DNA of 64,000 nt from NCBI RefSeq assembly GCF_003732705.1, contig NZ_MOBR01000007.1:1-64000 (forward strand), in the 5' to 3' direction. The translations under genes were made by a program, and so were the position numbers. The stretch comes from Pseudomonas frederiksbergensis (GTDB lineage: Bacteria > Pseudomonadota > Gammaproteobacteria > Pseudomonadales > Pseudomonadaceae). Position 1 is the first letter of the stretch; each line of letters opens with the position of its first letter. Of the stretch, positions 53,002-61,013 are shown piece by piece. Under the pieces are notes generated by a model that was not told the DNA's origin, searched no databases, and saw only the letters and a program-made list of their open reading frames with translations.

Positions 53002-54285
53002 GTGAAACTCACTGGCGGCCAGATTGTGGCGAAAGCGCTGAAAGCGAACGGTGTCGACTATGTGGCCGGCATGCCGGGTGACGGCTCGTGGGCCGTGGTC
53101 GAAGCCTTGCTGACGGCCGGCACCGATATCCCGTTCATTCAAGTGATGCAGGAGCAAAGCTCGGTGCATCTGGCTGACGGCTATTTCCGCGCTTGCGGTC
53201 GTCCCATGGCGGTGTTGCTGCCCGTCCCGCTGGGTATATCGAAAGCCTTGGGCGCGATGGCGGCCGCGTTGGCGGACTCATCGGCGATGCTGGTGATCAG
53301 TGATGACGGTGTTTTTTTTGACCCGCACACTCCCACCGGTGATCGGTGCCGGGCCACATGTGGGAGCGGGCTTGCTCGCGAAAGCAGAGTGTCAGGCGAC
53401 ATAGATGTTGGATCTGCCGGCGTCTTCGCGAGCAAGCCCGCTCCCACAGGGGGGTTGGTCCCTGGCATTACCAAAGAACATGTGCAGGTCTCGTCGATTG
53501 AGCAGCTGCCGCAAGCCCTGCGTCAGTCGTTCGATACGATGTTGAGTGGGCGGGTCGGCCCGGTCAGCCTGGAGATTGCGCACGCTGTCCAGAACGCCTC
53601 GCTTGACGTCAGCCTGGCGCCCGCCACGTTACGGGCGACCAGCGAAGTGCAACGGCCGGATCCGCGATTGAAAACAGCCGCGCCGGGTGAGCAGCCAGTG
53701 GCGCACAGGATCGAGGACAGCGTCAGCGATCTTCCGGTTTTGACCGTGCACAAGCCCTTGGCCGAGTTGCACTCAGTGCTGGAAAGAGATGCGGTGCTGG
53801 TCATCGGCGCGGGGCGTGTCGAGGCCATCGCGCGGGAGATGTTCCCAAGCAATCACCTGTGCACCGGCCGTGTCGGTACGCCGGGGTGGGCGGTGCCCGC
53901 GGCCATCGGCGCGAAGCTCGCCATGCCGGCGCGTCAGGTGGTGTGTGCCGTGGGCGACGGGGATTTCTTGCAGTCGATGCAGGAGATGGCGGTGTGCGTG
54001 ATGCACAGCATTCCGGTGGTGTTCCTGGTGTTTAACAACAGTGGATATGTGTCATTGAGCGATGTGCAGACACCCATCGTCGAGCAGCATCGGGCCGGCG
54101 AATTCAACTTGCCGGACGGCAAACCTTACTCGCCGGACTTTGCCGGCATTGCCCGCAATTTCGGTCTTGAGGCGTGGCGGGTCGAGCACGCTTCACAACT
54201 CAATCCAACCTTTATCAAGGCCCTGAACAGCAAGGGGCCGTCGTTGGTCGAGGTGATCACGGCGCGCGGTTCGCGGTTGAATTAA
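53002..54285 (+). pseudogene. ThDP enzyme lacking its central domain, with in-frame REPIN
   Basis: 427 codons open from GTG 53002 (GGAG 8 bases upstream). N-terminal ThDP domain (LTGGQIVAKALKANGVDYVA, MQEQSSVHLADGYFRACG) and C-terminal domain (VGTPGWAVPAAIGAKLA, GDGDFLQSMQEMAVCVMHSI, FNNSGY) are relatives of the 595-residue protein at 40301-42088. The middle domain of about 150 residues is nearly absent, and a REPIN at 53360-53447 replaces part of the N-domain. The frame stays open, but an active fold is unlikely. tatA follows 27 bases later. Confidence 0.65.
53360..53447. repeat. Single REPIN inside a reading frame
   Basis: Forward REP at 53360-53382 and inverted REP at 53425-53447, with the same middle (TGTCAGGCGACAT, ATGTTGGAT) as the units of the 46.8-48.2 kb array but in reverse direction. 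It is read through in frame (GSGLARES...FASKPAPTGG). Confidence 0.9.
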
Positions 54286-54312
54286 TCAACGGGTTTGCAG
54301 AGGAATAAAGCG

Positions 54313-54483
54313 ATGGGAATTCTGGACTGGAAACACTGGATCGTCATTCTGGTAGTGGTGGTGCTGGTTTTCGGCACCAAAAAACTGAAGCACCTGGGCA
54401 CGGATGTCGGTGAGTCCATCAAGGGCTTTCGCAAAGCCATGAATGACGATGAAAAGGGCGGTGAGCAACCGCCTCAATCCTGA
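54313..54483 (+). CDS. tatA: Orphan TatA/E protein
   Basis: A 56-residue TatA: N-terminal helix ([20 protein letters not shown]), then the amphipathic helix ([17 protein letters not shown]) and a short acidic tail. All conserved features are seen (Phe-Gly hinge, Lys-Lys-Leu). No tatB or tatC is near. It is shorter than a usual tatABC-encoded TatA. It may help export the Tat-dependent binding protein of the neighbouring ABC transporter. Its 3' end overlaps the convergent XRE gene by 10 bases. Confidence 0.9.
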   Translation: MGILDWKHWIVILVVVVLVFGTKKLKHLGTDVGESIKGFRKAMNDDEKGGEQPPQS

Positions 54484-55340
54484 CCGCCCCACACGATGGT
54501 CGCGTTGTCGCCGGTCATGTATTCGCGCACTTCCAACGGTAACGACTGGTCGCTGGGCAGGACAGCGGTGGCATTGCGCAGGTGATGCTTGCGGATCTTG
54601 CCTTTGTCCACGAGCCCCAGCGCCATTCGGGTAGAGAAGGGCTGGCGGAAAGACGAAGACGCGACGCCGGTCACCAGGCCATACAGGAAGCGGATCGGTC
54701 GGCGATGCTGCGGGGTCAGGATCGAAAACGTCATCTCGTTGCGTTGCTTGCCTTCGAAGTCCACCAGGAACAAACGGTCCCCCAGCAACAGGCAAAAGCC
54801 GTGATAGGTAAATGAGTAGCCAATCTTGCCGCTGCCATCGAGTAACGGGAAACGTTCTACCGTGACGTACTGCACCATCGAATCGGCGCGATACAGGCAC
54901 GTGACCGAACGCAGAATCCGGCCCTTGTAGATCGATGAGTTGTGGTACCGGTAATAGACGCCCAGATAGTCTTCGAGCAGATCGGCCGACTGCTTGGCCA
55001 GTGGCAGGAAGTGATTGAATTGCGCCGAGGCACGCAAGTCCGTCGGCAGTTCGTTTTCATACCCTTCATAAAACTTCTTGAATTCAGCCGGTGGGCGGAA
55101 CAGATCCTCGGCTTCCATCATGAAATAGCGACCGATCTTCTGCAGGATCTTCTGCGAAGGAACGTGCTGACCCACCAGGTACTTGTTGAACTGCTGGCGA
55201 TTGACGTCGACCTTGCGGCACATGTCGGCCACTGACCGGCAGGACTCGACCAGGGTACTCAAGTTCTTTTGCACATTGGCCTGCAAGTCACTGCGAACCT
55301 GTTGTCGCTCGGGATGCGAGGTGGCGGCAGTCAACGACAT
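54474..55340 (-). CDS. XRE-type helix-turn-helix regulator
   Basis: A 288-residue regulator from ATG 55340, behind GAGGAGA (an upstream ATG 27 bases away is possible). Helix-turn-helix near residues 35-75 ([20 protein letters not shown], then [13 protein letters not shown]). The long C-terminal part ([40 protein letters not shown]) is an unnamed sensory domain seen in Pseudomonas XRE regulators beside transport genes. It may control the ABC/ThDP/tatA genes. Three GTTAT repeats lie 50-90 bases upstream of its start. Confidence 0.8.
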   Translation of the reverse strand: MSLTAATSHPERQQVRSDLQANVQKNLSTLVESCRSVADMCRKVDVNRQQFNKYLVGQHVPSQKILQKIGRYFMMEAEDLFRPPAEFKKFYEGYENELPTDLRASAQFNHFLPLAKQSADLLEDYLGVYYRYHNSSIYKGRILRSVTCLYRADSMVQYVTVERFPLLDGSGKIGYSFTYHGFCLLLGDRLFLVDFEGKQRNEMTFSILTPQHRRPIRFLYGLVTGVASSSFRQPFSTRMALGLVDKGKIRKHHLRNATAVLPSDQSLPLEVREYMTGDNATIVWGGQD

Positions 55341-55704
55341 GGGGGGCTGATCTCCTCGGCTGGGCATTGTTATCTCGATGGGGTCTGGTTAATTAAGAAG
55401 TCGGTTATAAAAGTTATAGCGCAGTTATCGAAATAACCCTTTGCTTAACCACAAGTGCTTGAATTTCCTGCCATTAAGCCAAGCAGGTTTTATGCCGGTT
55501 TATTCAATTCACAGGGATCTTTTATAAACAGGCGAATGCAGCCTGTTTTCGCTTTGATTGGTGCTGATAATCCTTGGAAAACCTTGGCCGGACGGGGCAG
55601 TCCAGAGCCTTCGGGTTACTCCCGACCCCAGCCAGTAACACATTGATTTTTCGTAGGTAACAACTGATGTTGTTTCGTCTGAAAGATACTGTTTGGCGGT
55701 CCGG

Positions 55705-55744
55705 GTGCTTCAGTACGCGTCATGTATCGAAGGCGTGCGAAATG
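55705..55744 (+). promoter_or_regulatory. Shared 40-bp promoter block, copy D (Gfo/Idh gene)
   Basis: GTGCTTCAG, then CGCGTCA, then GTGCGAAATG at the same offset as in blocks A-C. The match is weaker at the left and near-perfect at the right. It ends 63 bases before ATG 55808, the same spacing as copy B; a possible -10 (GATACT) lies 24 bases after it. The rest of 55341-55704 holds no gene. Confidence 0.65.
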
Positions 55745-55807
55745 GAGATAAAAAGAGGCACGGTTGATACTTCGTGGGGCGTACTTATCTATTGGAGTCT
55801 TTGAACA

Positions 55808-56977
55808 ATGGCAAGGTTAACCGACGACATTCCACGGCAAAGGCGTTTCAAGGTCGGCATGGTGGGCGGAGGGCAGGGCGCTTATTTCGCCAGTTATCAT
55901 CGTGCGGCCATGCGCTTGTGCAATCGCTTTGATATTGTCGCCGGCGCCTTCTCTTCGGACGCGGACAAGTGCCGTGAGGCCGGAGCGGCGTTCAGTCTTG
56001 AGCCAGACAGGATTTACCTGTCATTTGCGGACATGGCCGCCGCCGAATCCCGTCGGCCAGACCCCATCGACGCGGTCATCATCGTCACGCCCAATCACTT
56101 GCATTTCGAACCGTGCCGACTGTTTCTCCAAGCCGGGATCCCGGTCATTTGCGACAAGCCATTGGTCAATGACCCGCAGGAAGCCCACGAGCTCGCGCGC
56201 CTTGCTGAATACAACAACACGTTTTTCGCGGTGACCTACACCTACCAAGGCTATCCCATGGTCCGGGATGCGCGCAGTCGTATCCAGGCCGGGGAATTGG
56301 GTGACATCCGCTTTATGTATGTCGAGTATTTGCTGGAGTGGCTGGCGCCGGGCGTCGACGGCTTGAGCAAGAGTCTCGCGTGGCGTGGCGACCCGCAGAA
56401 GGCCGGCCCGACCGGCGCGTTGGGCGATGTCGGGACCCACGCTTTCAACATGCTCGAATTCCTTTCCGGCCAACGCTGCACGAACCTGAACGCCAAGTTG
56501 AGCACCGTCGTACCCGGCTGGGGCCTGGACGACACCTGTGTGGTCCAACTGGAATTTGAGGGTGGCGCGGACGGCCTGCTGTGGGCCAGTTTCGCGGCAC
56601 CGGGTCATCGCAATGGATTGCGTTTCAAGATCGTCGGTAGCAAGGCGTCACTCGAGTGGTGCCAGGAGTCGCCGGAAACACTGTTGTTCACCCCCATCGA
56701 CGGCGCCGATCGCATTTACCGTCGCGGCCAGAGCGACAACGCGGCGCAGACACTGACCTTCACCAGTCTGCCGGCGGGCAATACCGAGGGTTATCTGGAG
56801 GCGTTGGCCGTGCTCTATGCCGATTTCGCCGAGGCACTCGATGCCGGGGACGGTTGGCGCACGGCGACGTCCGTGCCGTTGCCGGATATTCATGAGGGCG
56901 TGCGTGGCGTGTTGCTGTCCCAGGCTTGCGTCGAATCCAGTCGACGGCGTGCCTGGGTGGTTTTTCCTGAACGGTAA
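55808..56977 (+). CDS. Gfo/Idh/MocA-family sugar oxidoreductase
   Basis: A 389-residue NAD(P)-dependent enzyme. The Rossmann motif is VGMVGGGQGAYFASYH; the catalytic Lys is in VICDKPLVND (EKP type), with GALGDVGTHAFNML carrying the catalytic Asp and His. The second domain is a mixed sheet typical for the family. Members oxidise or epimerise sugars and cyclitols, among them 3-keto-sugar formers. It opens the last cluster and has block D in its promoter; the convergent DeoR gene ends 9 bases later. Confidence 0.9.
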   Translation: MARLTDDIPRQRRFKVGMVGGGQGAYFASYHRAAMRLCNRFDIVAGAFSSDADKCREAGAAFSLEPDRIYLSFADMAAAESRRPDPIDAVIIVTPNHLHFEPCRLFLQAGIPVICDKPLVNDPQEAHELARLAEYNNTFFAVTYTYQGYPMVRDARSRIQAGELGDIRFMYVEYLLEWLAPGVDGLSKSLAWRGDPQKAGPTGALGDVGTHAFNMLEFLSGQRCTNLNAKLSTVVPGWGLDDTCVVQLEFEGGADGLLWASFAAPGHRNGLRFKIVGSKASLEWCQESPETLLFTPIDGADRIYRRGQSDNAAQTLTFTSLPAGNTEGYLEALAVLYADFAEALDAGDGWRTATSVPLPDIHEGVRGVLLSQACVESSRRRAWVVFPER

Positions 56978-56985
56978 ACCCGTGG

Positions 56986-57747
56986 TCAGGACGCGACCAC
57001 GATGTTTGAAACCTTGGCCTGAATCGGGCCAAGGCGTTCGGCCGGGGCGTCTTTTTCCACCACCAATACACCCAGTTCCTCACAGGACGCGACCTGGTAA
57101 TGCGCGATGCTCGACAGTTTTTCATTGGTCGCGGGGACCACGATCTGGCCGCTTCGGGAAACCACCGTGCGCTTGAATTCCGCATCGTCCATGTCGAACG
57201 CCGTCACGCCTTTTACCGCATCAATCGCGCAGGCGCCCAAAAAGCACAGGTCGAAATTGAAGTTCGACAACTGCTGAATCGCCGTTAGCCCGACGGTGCT
57301 GCCGGTCGCCTTGTGCAGGCGCCCACCCAGCAAGATCACATCGGCCAATGGCAGTTTTTCCAGTTCCAGTGCAATCGCTGGCGAATTGGTGGTGATGGAA
57401 ATTGCGAGGTTGTGATCGATTGCGCTCGAAATCGAGGCGTTGGTGGTGCCGCCATCGATAAAGATATGTTGGCCGGACTGGATCAGCGCCGCTGCCGCGA
57501 GCCCAAGTGAGCTTTTGCGATCAGCCTGTGCATGGTCGCCACCGCGTACCGGTGCCACGGAAATAGCCCCGCCATAGACCCGCTTGCAGATACCCGCTTC
57601 TGCCAGTGCCGCCAGATCGCGCCGGATCGAATGCTCGGAAACATTGAATTCCTGGGCCAGATCGCCCGCCAGGACCCGGCCATGGGTCGCCAGCCGTTGC
57701 GCGATCAGGTTCTGCCGTTCGCCTGGGAAAGCTTCATGAGTGAGCAT
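56986..57747 (-). CDS. DeoR-family transcription regulator
   Basis: A 253-residue regulator. N-terminal winged helix (GRVLAGDLAQEFNVSEHSIR, then RDLAALAEAGICKRVYGGA) with the DeoR signature, followed by a sugar-phosphate-binding domain (IFIDGGTTNASIS, VILLGGRLHKATGSTVGL, FLGACAIDAVKGVTAFDMDD). It is divergent from the GH3 pair and probably represses them through the inverted repeat at 57784-57811. The effector is likely a phosphorylated sugar. Confidence 0.9.
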   Translation of the reverse strand: MLTHEAFPGERQNLIAQRLATHGRVLAGDLAQEFNVSEHSIRRDLAALAEAGICKRVYGGAISVAPVRGGDHAQADRKSSLGLAAAALIQSGQHIFIDGGTTNASISSAIDHNLAISITTNSPAIALELEKLPLADVILLGGRLHKATGSTVGLTAIQQLSNFNFDLCFLGACAIDAVKGVTAFDMDDAEFKRTVVSRSGQIVVPATNEKLSSIAHYQVASCEELGVLVVEKDAPAERLGPIQAKVSNIVVAS

Positions 57748-57783
57748 TGACTAAATCGATTCCCTGTGTAGAGTGAGCGCAAA

Positions 57784-57811
57784 CGAGCACAAGCTGCATA
57801 TTTTGTGCTCG
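57784..57811. promoter_or_regulatory. Inverted repeat between deoR and GH3 genes
   Basis: CGAGCACAA and TTGTGCTCG, 9-base perfect arms with 10 bases between, in the 150-base divergent gap. Further GAGCG repeats follow. A good candidate for the DeoR operator. Confidence 0.65.
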
Positions 57812-57897
57812 AAGTTGAGCGGTATCATGCGTGGCACCCCGTCATGCGTCAATAAAGTTGAGCGTTCTGCTCAAAAAAACGGTGTTGAGGAAAAGCG

Positions 57898-58920
57898 ATG
57901 TCAAGCGAACTGCATCAAGCTGCGTATTCGGTCCTGCTGCCCGCGTTCGGGGATTTGCGCCTGGACGACAACGTCCGTCGTTATTTGAACCGTGGCGGCG
58001 TTTCCATTTTGCTCGGTGAGACCCGGGACGAGTACGTCGGCCGGGACATGAGCCCGGCGCGCAAGAGCACCGAGACCCAGGCTGACTTTATCAACATCGC
58101 CGCAGAGGCGGCGGCATTGGCCGGGGCGCCCGTGCTGATTGCCGTGGATCAGGAACTCGGTGGCATCGAGCGTCTGCATCAACTGGTGCCGGCCGTTGCT
58201 TCGAGAGAACAGCTCCAGAGCCTCAGTGCTCAAGACATTGAGCAACGCTGCTTTGAAATGGCAAGCGTGGCGCGAACCCTGGGGGTCAATTTGTTCCTGG
58301 CGCCGATCGTCGATGTGGTCACGGGCGCCAACCCGTGGTTGCACAACCGGCACTTGGGCGCCGATCCGGTCGAAGTCAGTCGGGTTTCCTGTGCCTTTAT
58401 TCGCGGCGTACAGCGCGCCGGAGTGATCGCCACCGCCAAGCACTTTCCCGGCCATTACGTCACCGAGCAGGATCCGGCAATCGCTGAAGCCACGGTGCCC
58501 GGACCGCTGGAATTGCTTAATGACAACCTGGAAGTGTTCAAGCAAGTCATCGCCACCGGTGTGCAAGCGGTGATGCCGGGGCCTGCGGTTTTCCCGGCCA
58601 TTGACCCTGATCACTCAGCCTCGACCTCGGCCAAGGTGATCGGAGTTTTGCGTGACACCCTCGGCTTCGACGGCTTGATCATTTCCGATGACCTGGATGC
58701 GGTTTCCATTCTCAGGGGCCATTCCATCACCGACACCGCTGTTGCTTCGCTGGCGGCGGGCGCGCACCTGTTGCTGGTGTCCAGCGAATCGGGCCTGGAT
58801 GCCATCGCCGAGGCCATTGTGGCGGCAGTTCACGAAGGCGTTCTGGACCGTCAGCTTCTGTTGGACGCGGCCACCAAGGTTCGCGAACTGGCAGCGGCGA
58901 ATAACGACCGTCGGAGCTGA
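57898..58920 (+). CDS. GH3-family glycoside hydrolase / phosphorylase-like (NagZ type)
   Basis: A 340-residue single-domain GH3. The substrate loop VDQELGGIERLHQL and KHFPGHYVTEQD match NagZ in form, and the nucleophile Asp is in LIISDDLDAVS. The NagZ Asp-His acid dyad after KHFPGH is not obvious (YVTEQD), so the acid/base may differ, as in GH3 phosphorylases. No signal, so cytosolic. ATG 57898 follows GAGGAAAAG. It is 2 bases from the next GH3 gene. Confidence 0.85.
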   Translation: MSSELHQAAYSVLLPAFGDLRLDDNVRRYLNRGGVSILLGETRDEYVGRDMSPARKSTETQADFINIAAEAAALAGAPVLIAVDQELGGIERLHQLVPAVASREQLQSLSAQDIEQRCFEMASVARTLGVNLFLAPIVDVVTGANPWLHNRHLGADPVEVSRVSCAFIRGVQRAGVIATAKHFPGHYVTEQDPAIAEATVPGPLELLNDNLEVFKQVIATGVQAVMPGPAVFPAIDPDHSASTSAKVIGVLRDTLGFDGLIISDDLDAVSILRGHSITDTAVASLAAGAHLLLVSSESGLDAIAEAIVAAVHEGVLDRQLLLDAATKVRELAAANNDRRS

Positions 58921-58922
58921 TC

Positions 58923-59945
58923 ATGAGCACTCTTGAAAGCAAGGCATACAGCGTCCTGTTTCCGGTTTTGCTCGATCTGGACATGAATGATGGCGTGCGC
59001 CGTTTCCTCGGCAGTGGCGGGCGCAGCCTGCTTTTCGGCGAGACCGCGCAGGAGTACGTCAGCGGCAAAATGAGCGCGAGCCGCCTGCAAGCGGAAACCC
59101 TGGAAAAATGGCAACGGTTCACCGGCACGGCAACGGAGCTGGGCGGTCCGTTGCTGCTCGCCGCCGATGCAGACATCTCCGCCGTGCACCGTTTGCAAGG
59201 CATAGCCCCGGCGCTGCCCGAGCCCGAACGGGCCAGGGCGATGGACATGGTTGAGCTTGAAGAGGCGTGCTTTGAGGTCGCGACAGCCGTGCGCAATGCA
59301 GGGGTGAATCTGCTGCTGTCGCCGACCGCCGATGTGGTGGGCGGCACCAACGTCTGGTTGCAGGGGCGCACGCTTAGCGATGATGTCGAGCGTGCGGCTG
59401 CGATGGTGGGTGCTTACGTCCGCGGCGTGCGACGGGCCGGGATGGCCAGCACGTTGAAGCATTTTCCCGGGCATCCGGTGCTGCTGAAGCAACCGGCCAC
59501 TGAAGTGGCAGTGGTCAACGAGTCGCTGGATCAACTGCGTGCCTACTGGCCTGCATTTCAAGCCGGAGTGGAGGCCGGGGCGGAAGCGGTGATGATGGGG
59601 CCGGCAATCTTTGCGGCCTGCGAGCCGCCTGCAGCCGCATCGATTTCTCCCGAGCTGATCGGTTTGCTGCGCCAGGAACTGGGGTTCAAGGGCTTGGTCA
59701 TGACCATTGACCTGGACCACCGCTCAACCATCGGAAACCTGTCGCTCGGTGAAGTGGCGGTGGCGGCGCTGAACGCGGGGGCGGATCTGTTGCTGATTTC
59801 CGCCAAGGCGATGCCTGACATTCCGCAGATCGTTCGCACCATCACCGCGGCTGTCGCTCAGGGACGGTTGTCGCAGGAGCGACTGGACTCGGCTGCAATG
59901 GCCGTTTCCACGTTGGCCAACCGCCTCGCGAATTCTGTCCTGTAA
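58923..59945 (+). CDS. GH3-like protein, catalytic residues lost
   Basis: A 340-residue relative of the preceding gene, of exactly the same length. The fold is kept (SVLFPVLLDLDMNDGVRRFL; STLKHFPGHPVLL), but the nucleophile site SDD is now TID (VMTIDLDHRS) and the VDQELGG loop is ADADISA. It is therefore probably not a hydrolase. It may form a heteromer with its neighbour or serve as a binding protein. It is clearly under selection for an open frame. Confidence 0.8.
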   Translation: MSTLESKAYSVLFPVLLDLDMNDGVRRFLGSGGRSLLFGETAQEYVSGKMSASRLQAETLEKWQRFTGTATELGGPLLLAADADISAVHRLQGIAPALPEPERARAMDMVELEEACFEVATAVRNAGVNLLLSPTADVVGGTNVWLQGRTLSDDVERAAAMVGAYVRGVRRAGMASTLKHFPGHPVLLKQPATEVAVVNESLDQLRAYWPAFQAGVEAGAEAVMMGPAIFAACEPPAAASISPELIGLLRQELGFKGLVMTIDLDHRSTIGNLSLGEVAVAALNAGADLLLISAKAMPDIPQIVRTITAAVAQGRLSQERLDSAAMAVSTLANRLANSVL

Positions 59946-59978
59946 CCCTTGTGGGAGCATCGACACCTGACGCAGTGA

Positions 59979-60018
59979 CTGCGTCAGGTTGCGCCGCATT
60001 TGCCTCGAGTGCGAAATA
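59979..60018 (+). promoter_or_regulatory. Shared 40-bp promoter block, copy C (TIM-barrel gene)
   Basis: CTGCGTCA, 2 bases, TTGCG, 15 bases, GTGCGAAATA. It ends 51 bases before ATG 60070. Its left end overlaps a hairpin (CCTGACGCAG, TGA, CTGCGTCAGG at 59966-59988), giving a second inverted half-site. A possible -10 is CTACACT about 21 bases after it. Confidence 0.75.
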
Positions 60019-60069
60019 ACGGCCGAAACCCTATCGCTCTACACTGAATGTCAACGGTAGGAGCCTGAT

Positions 60070-60954
60070 ATGCACACTCAAAACAACATCCTGGCCTTGC
60101 ATTCCACCGTCGCCAAACATTCGACGTTGGCGATGGATATCGACATTGCAAAGACCGTCGGTTTCGATGCGCTGGAGATCTACAGCGGCAAACTGGAAGC
60201 CTATTTGCAGGCCGGTCATTCCGAGTCGGAACTCAAAGCGCTGCTGAGCAATACCCACGTCACCGGGATCGGCTACCTGAGGGACATCGAACGCCTGGGC
60301 GCCGAACGCGACGATTTGCTGAAGGAGGCGGAACGGCTTTTTCAACTGGCCAATCTGGCCGGCGCCAAAGGTGTGCAAGTGCTCACCGGGCCGATCAACG
60401 TACAAGCGGTGATCGATTGGCAGAAGCACGGCACCAGTGCTTATTACAGCGGTTTGCTGGGGCACGATGAAGCTGAACAATTTGCATTGACCGCCCGCAA
60501 CCTTGCGCTGCTGGCGGATTTGGCCAAGCAATACGACGTCCTGCTTTATCTCGAAGCACTGTCCTGGACGCCACTGAACACTCTGGCCCATCAACTACAG
60601 CTCATCGATCGCACCGAACGCAGCAACGTCAAAATGGTGATCGATTACTGGCATTGCTTTACCTCCGGCGTCAGGCCCGAAGACATCGCGCGCATGAACA
60701 AAGACGTGATCTACGGCGTGCACGTGTGTGACTCACTGCCGTTTGCCGGGGGCATTCCCAATGAAGAAATCCTGCGGGACATACCGACCGGAAGCGGGAT
60801 CTTGAACCTCGCCGAGTGGACGGACGCGGTGAAGGCCACCGGTTACGACGGCTGGTGGAGCTGCGAGTTGTTTTGCAAGAAACAGCAGCAACAAAACAGC
60901 TATGAGGTCGCGAAAGAGCTGAAGGCGCTTTTAGTCAGCCTCGTTGGACGATAA
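60070..60954 (+). CDS. TIM-barrel sugar isomerase/epimerase (AP endonuclease 2 fold)
   Basis: A 294-residue protein. Metal ligands of the fold are seen: Glu in LLYLEALSW, Asp and His in MVIDYWHCF, His and Asp in GVHVCDSLPF and Glu in WWSCELFCK. It is like IolE/IolI or 3-keto-sugar epimerases. ATG 60070 follows AGGAG. It begins a two-gene unit with the GMC oxidoreductase 59 bases downstream, under block C. Confidence 0.85.
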   Translation: MHTQNNILALHSTVAKHSTLAMDIDIAKTVGFDALEIYSGKLEAYLQAGHSESELKALLSNTHVTGIGYLRDIERLGAERDDLLKEAERLFQLANLAGAKGVQVLTGPINVQAVIDWQKHGTSAYYSGLLGHDEAEQFALTARNLALLADLAKQYDVLLYLEALSWTPLNTLAHQLQLIDRTERSNVKMVIDYWHCFTSGVRPEDIARMNKDVIYGVHVCDSLPFAGGIPNEEILRDIPTGSGILNLAEWTDAVKATGYDGWWSCELFCKKQQQQNSYEVAKELKALLVSLVGR

Positions 60955-61013
60955 AGCGTCGTTCCCTCGGATTAATCACTCCCTCGTTACCCCATAAAAG
61001 GTCTTAAGTCGTC

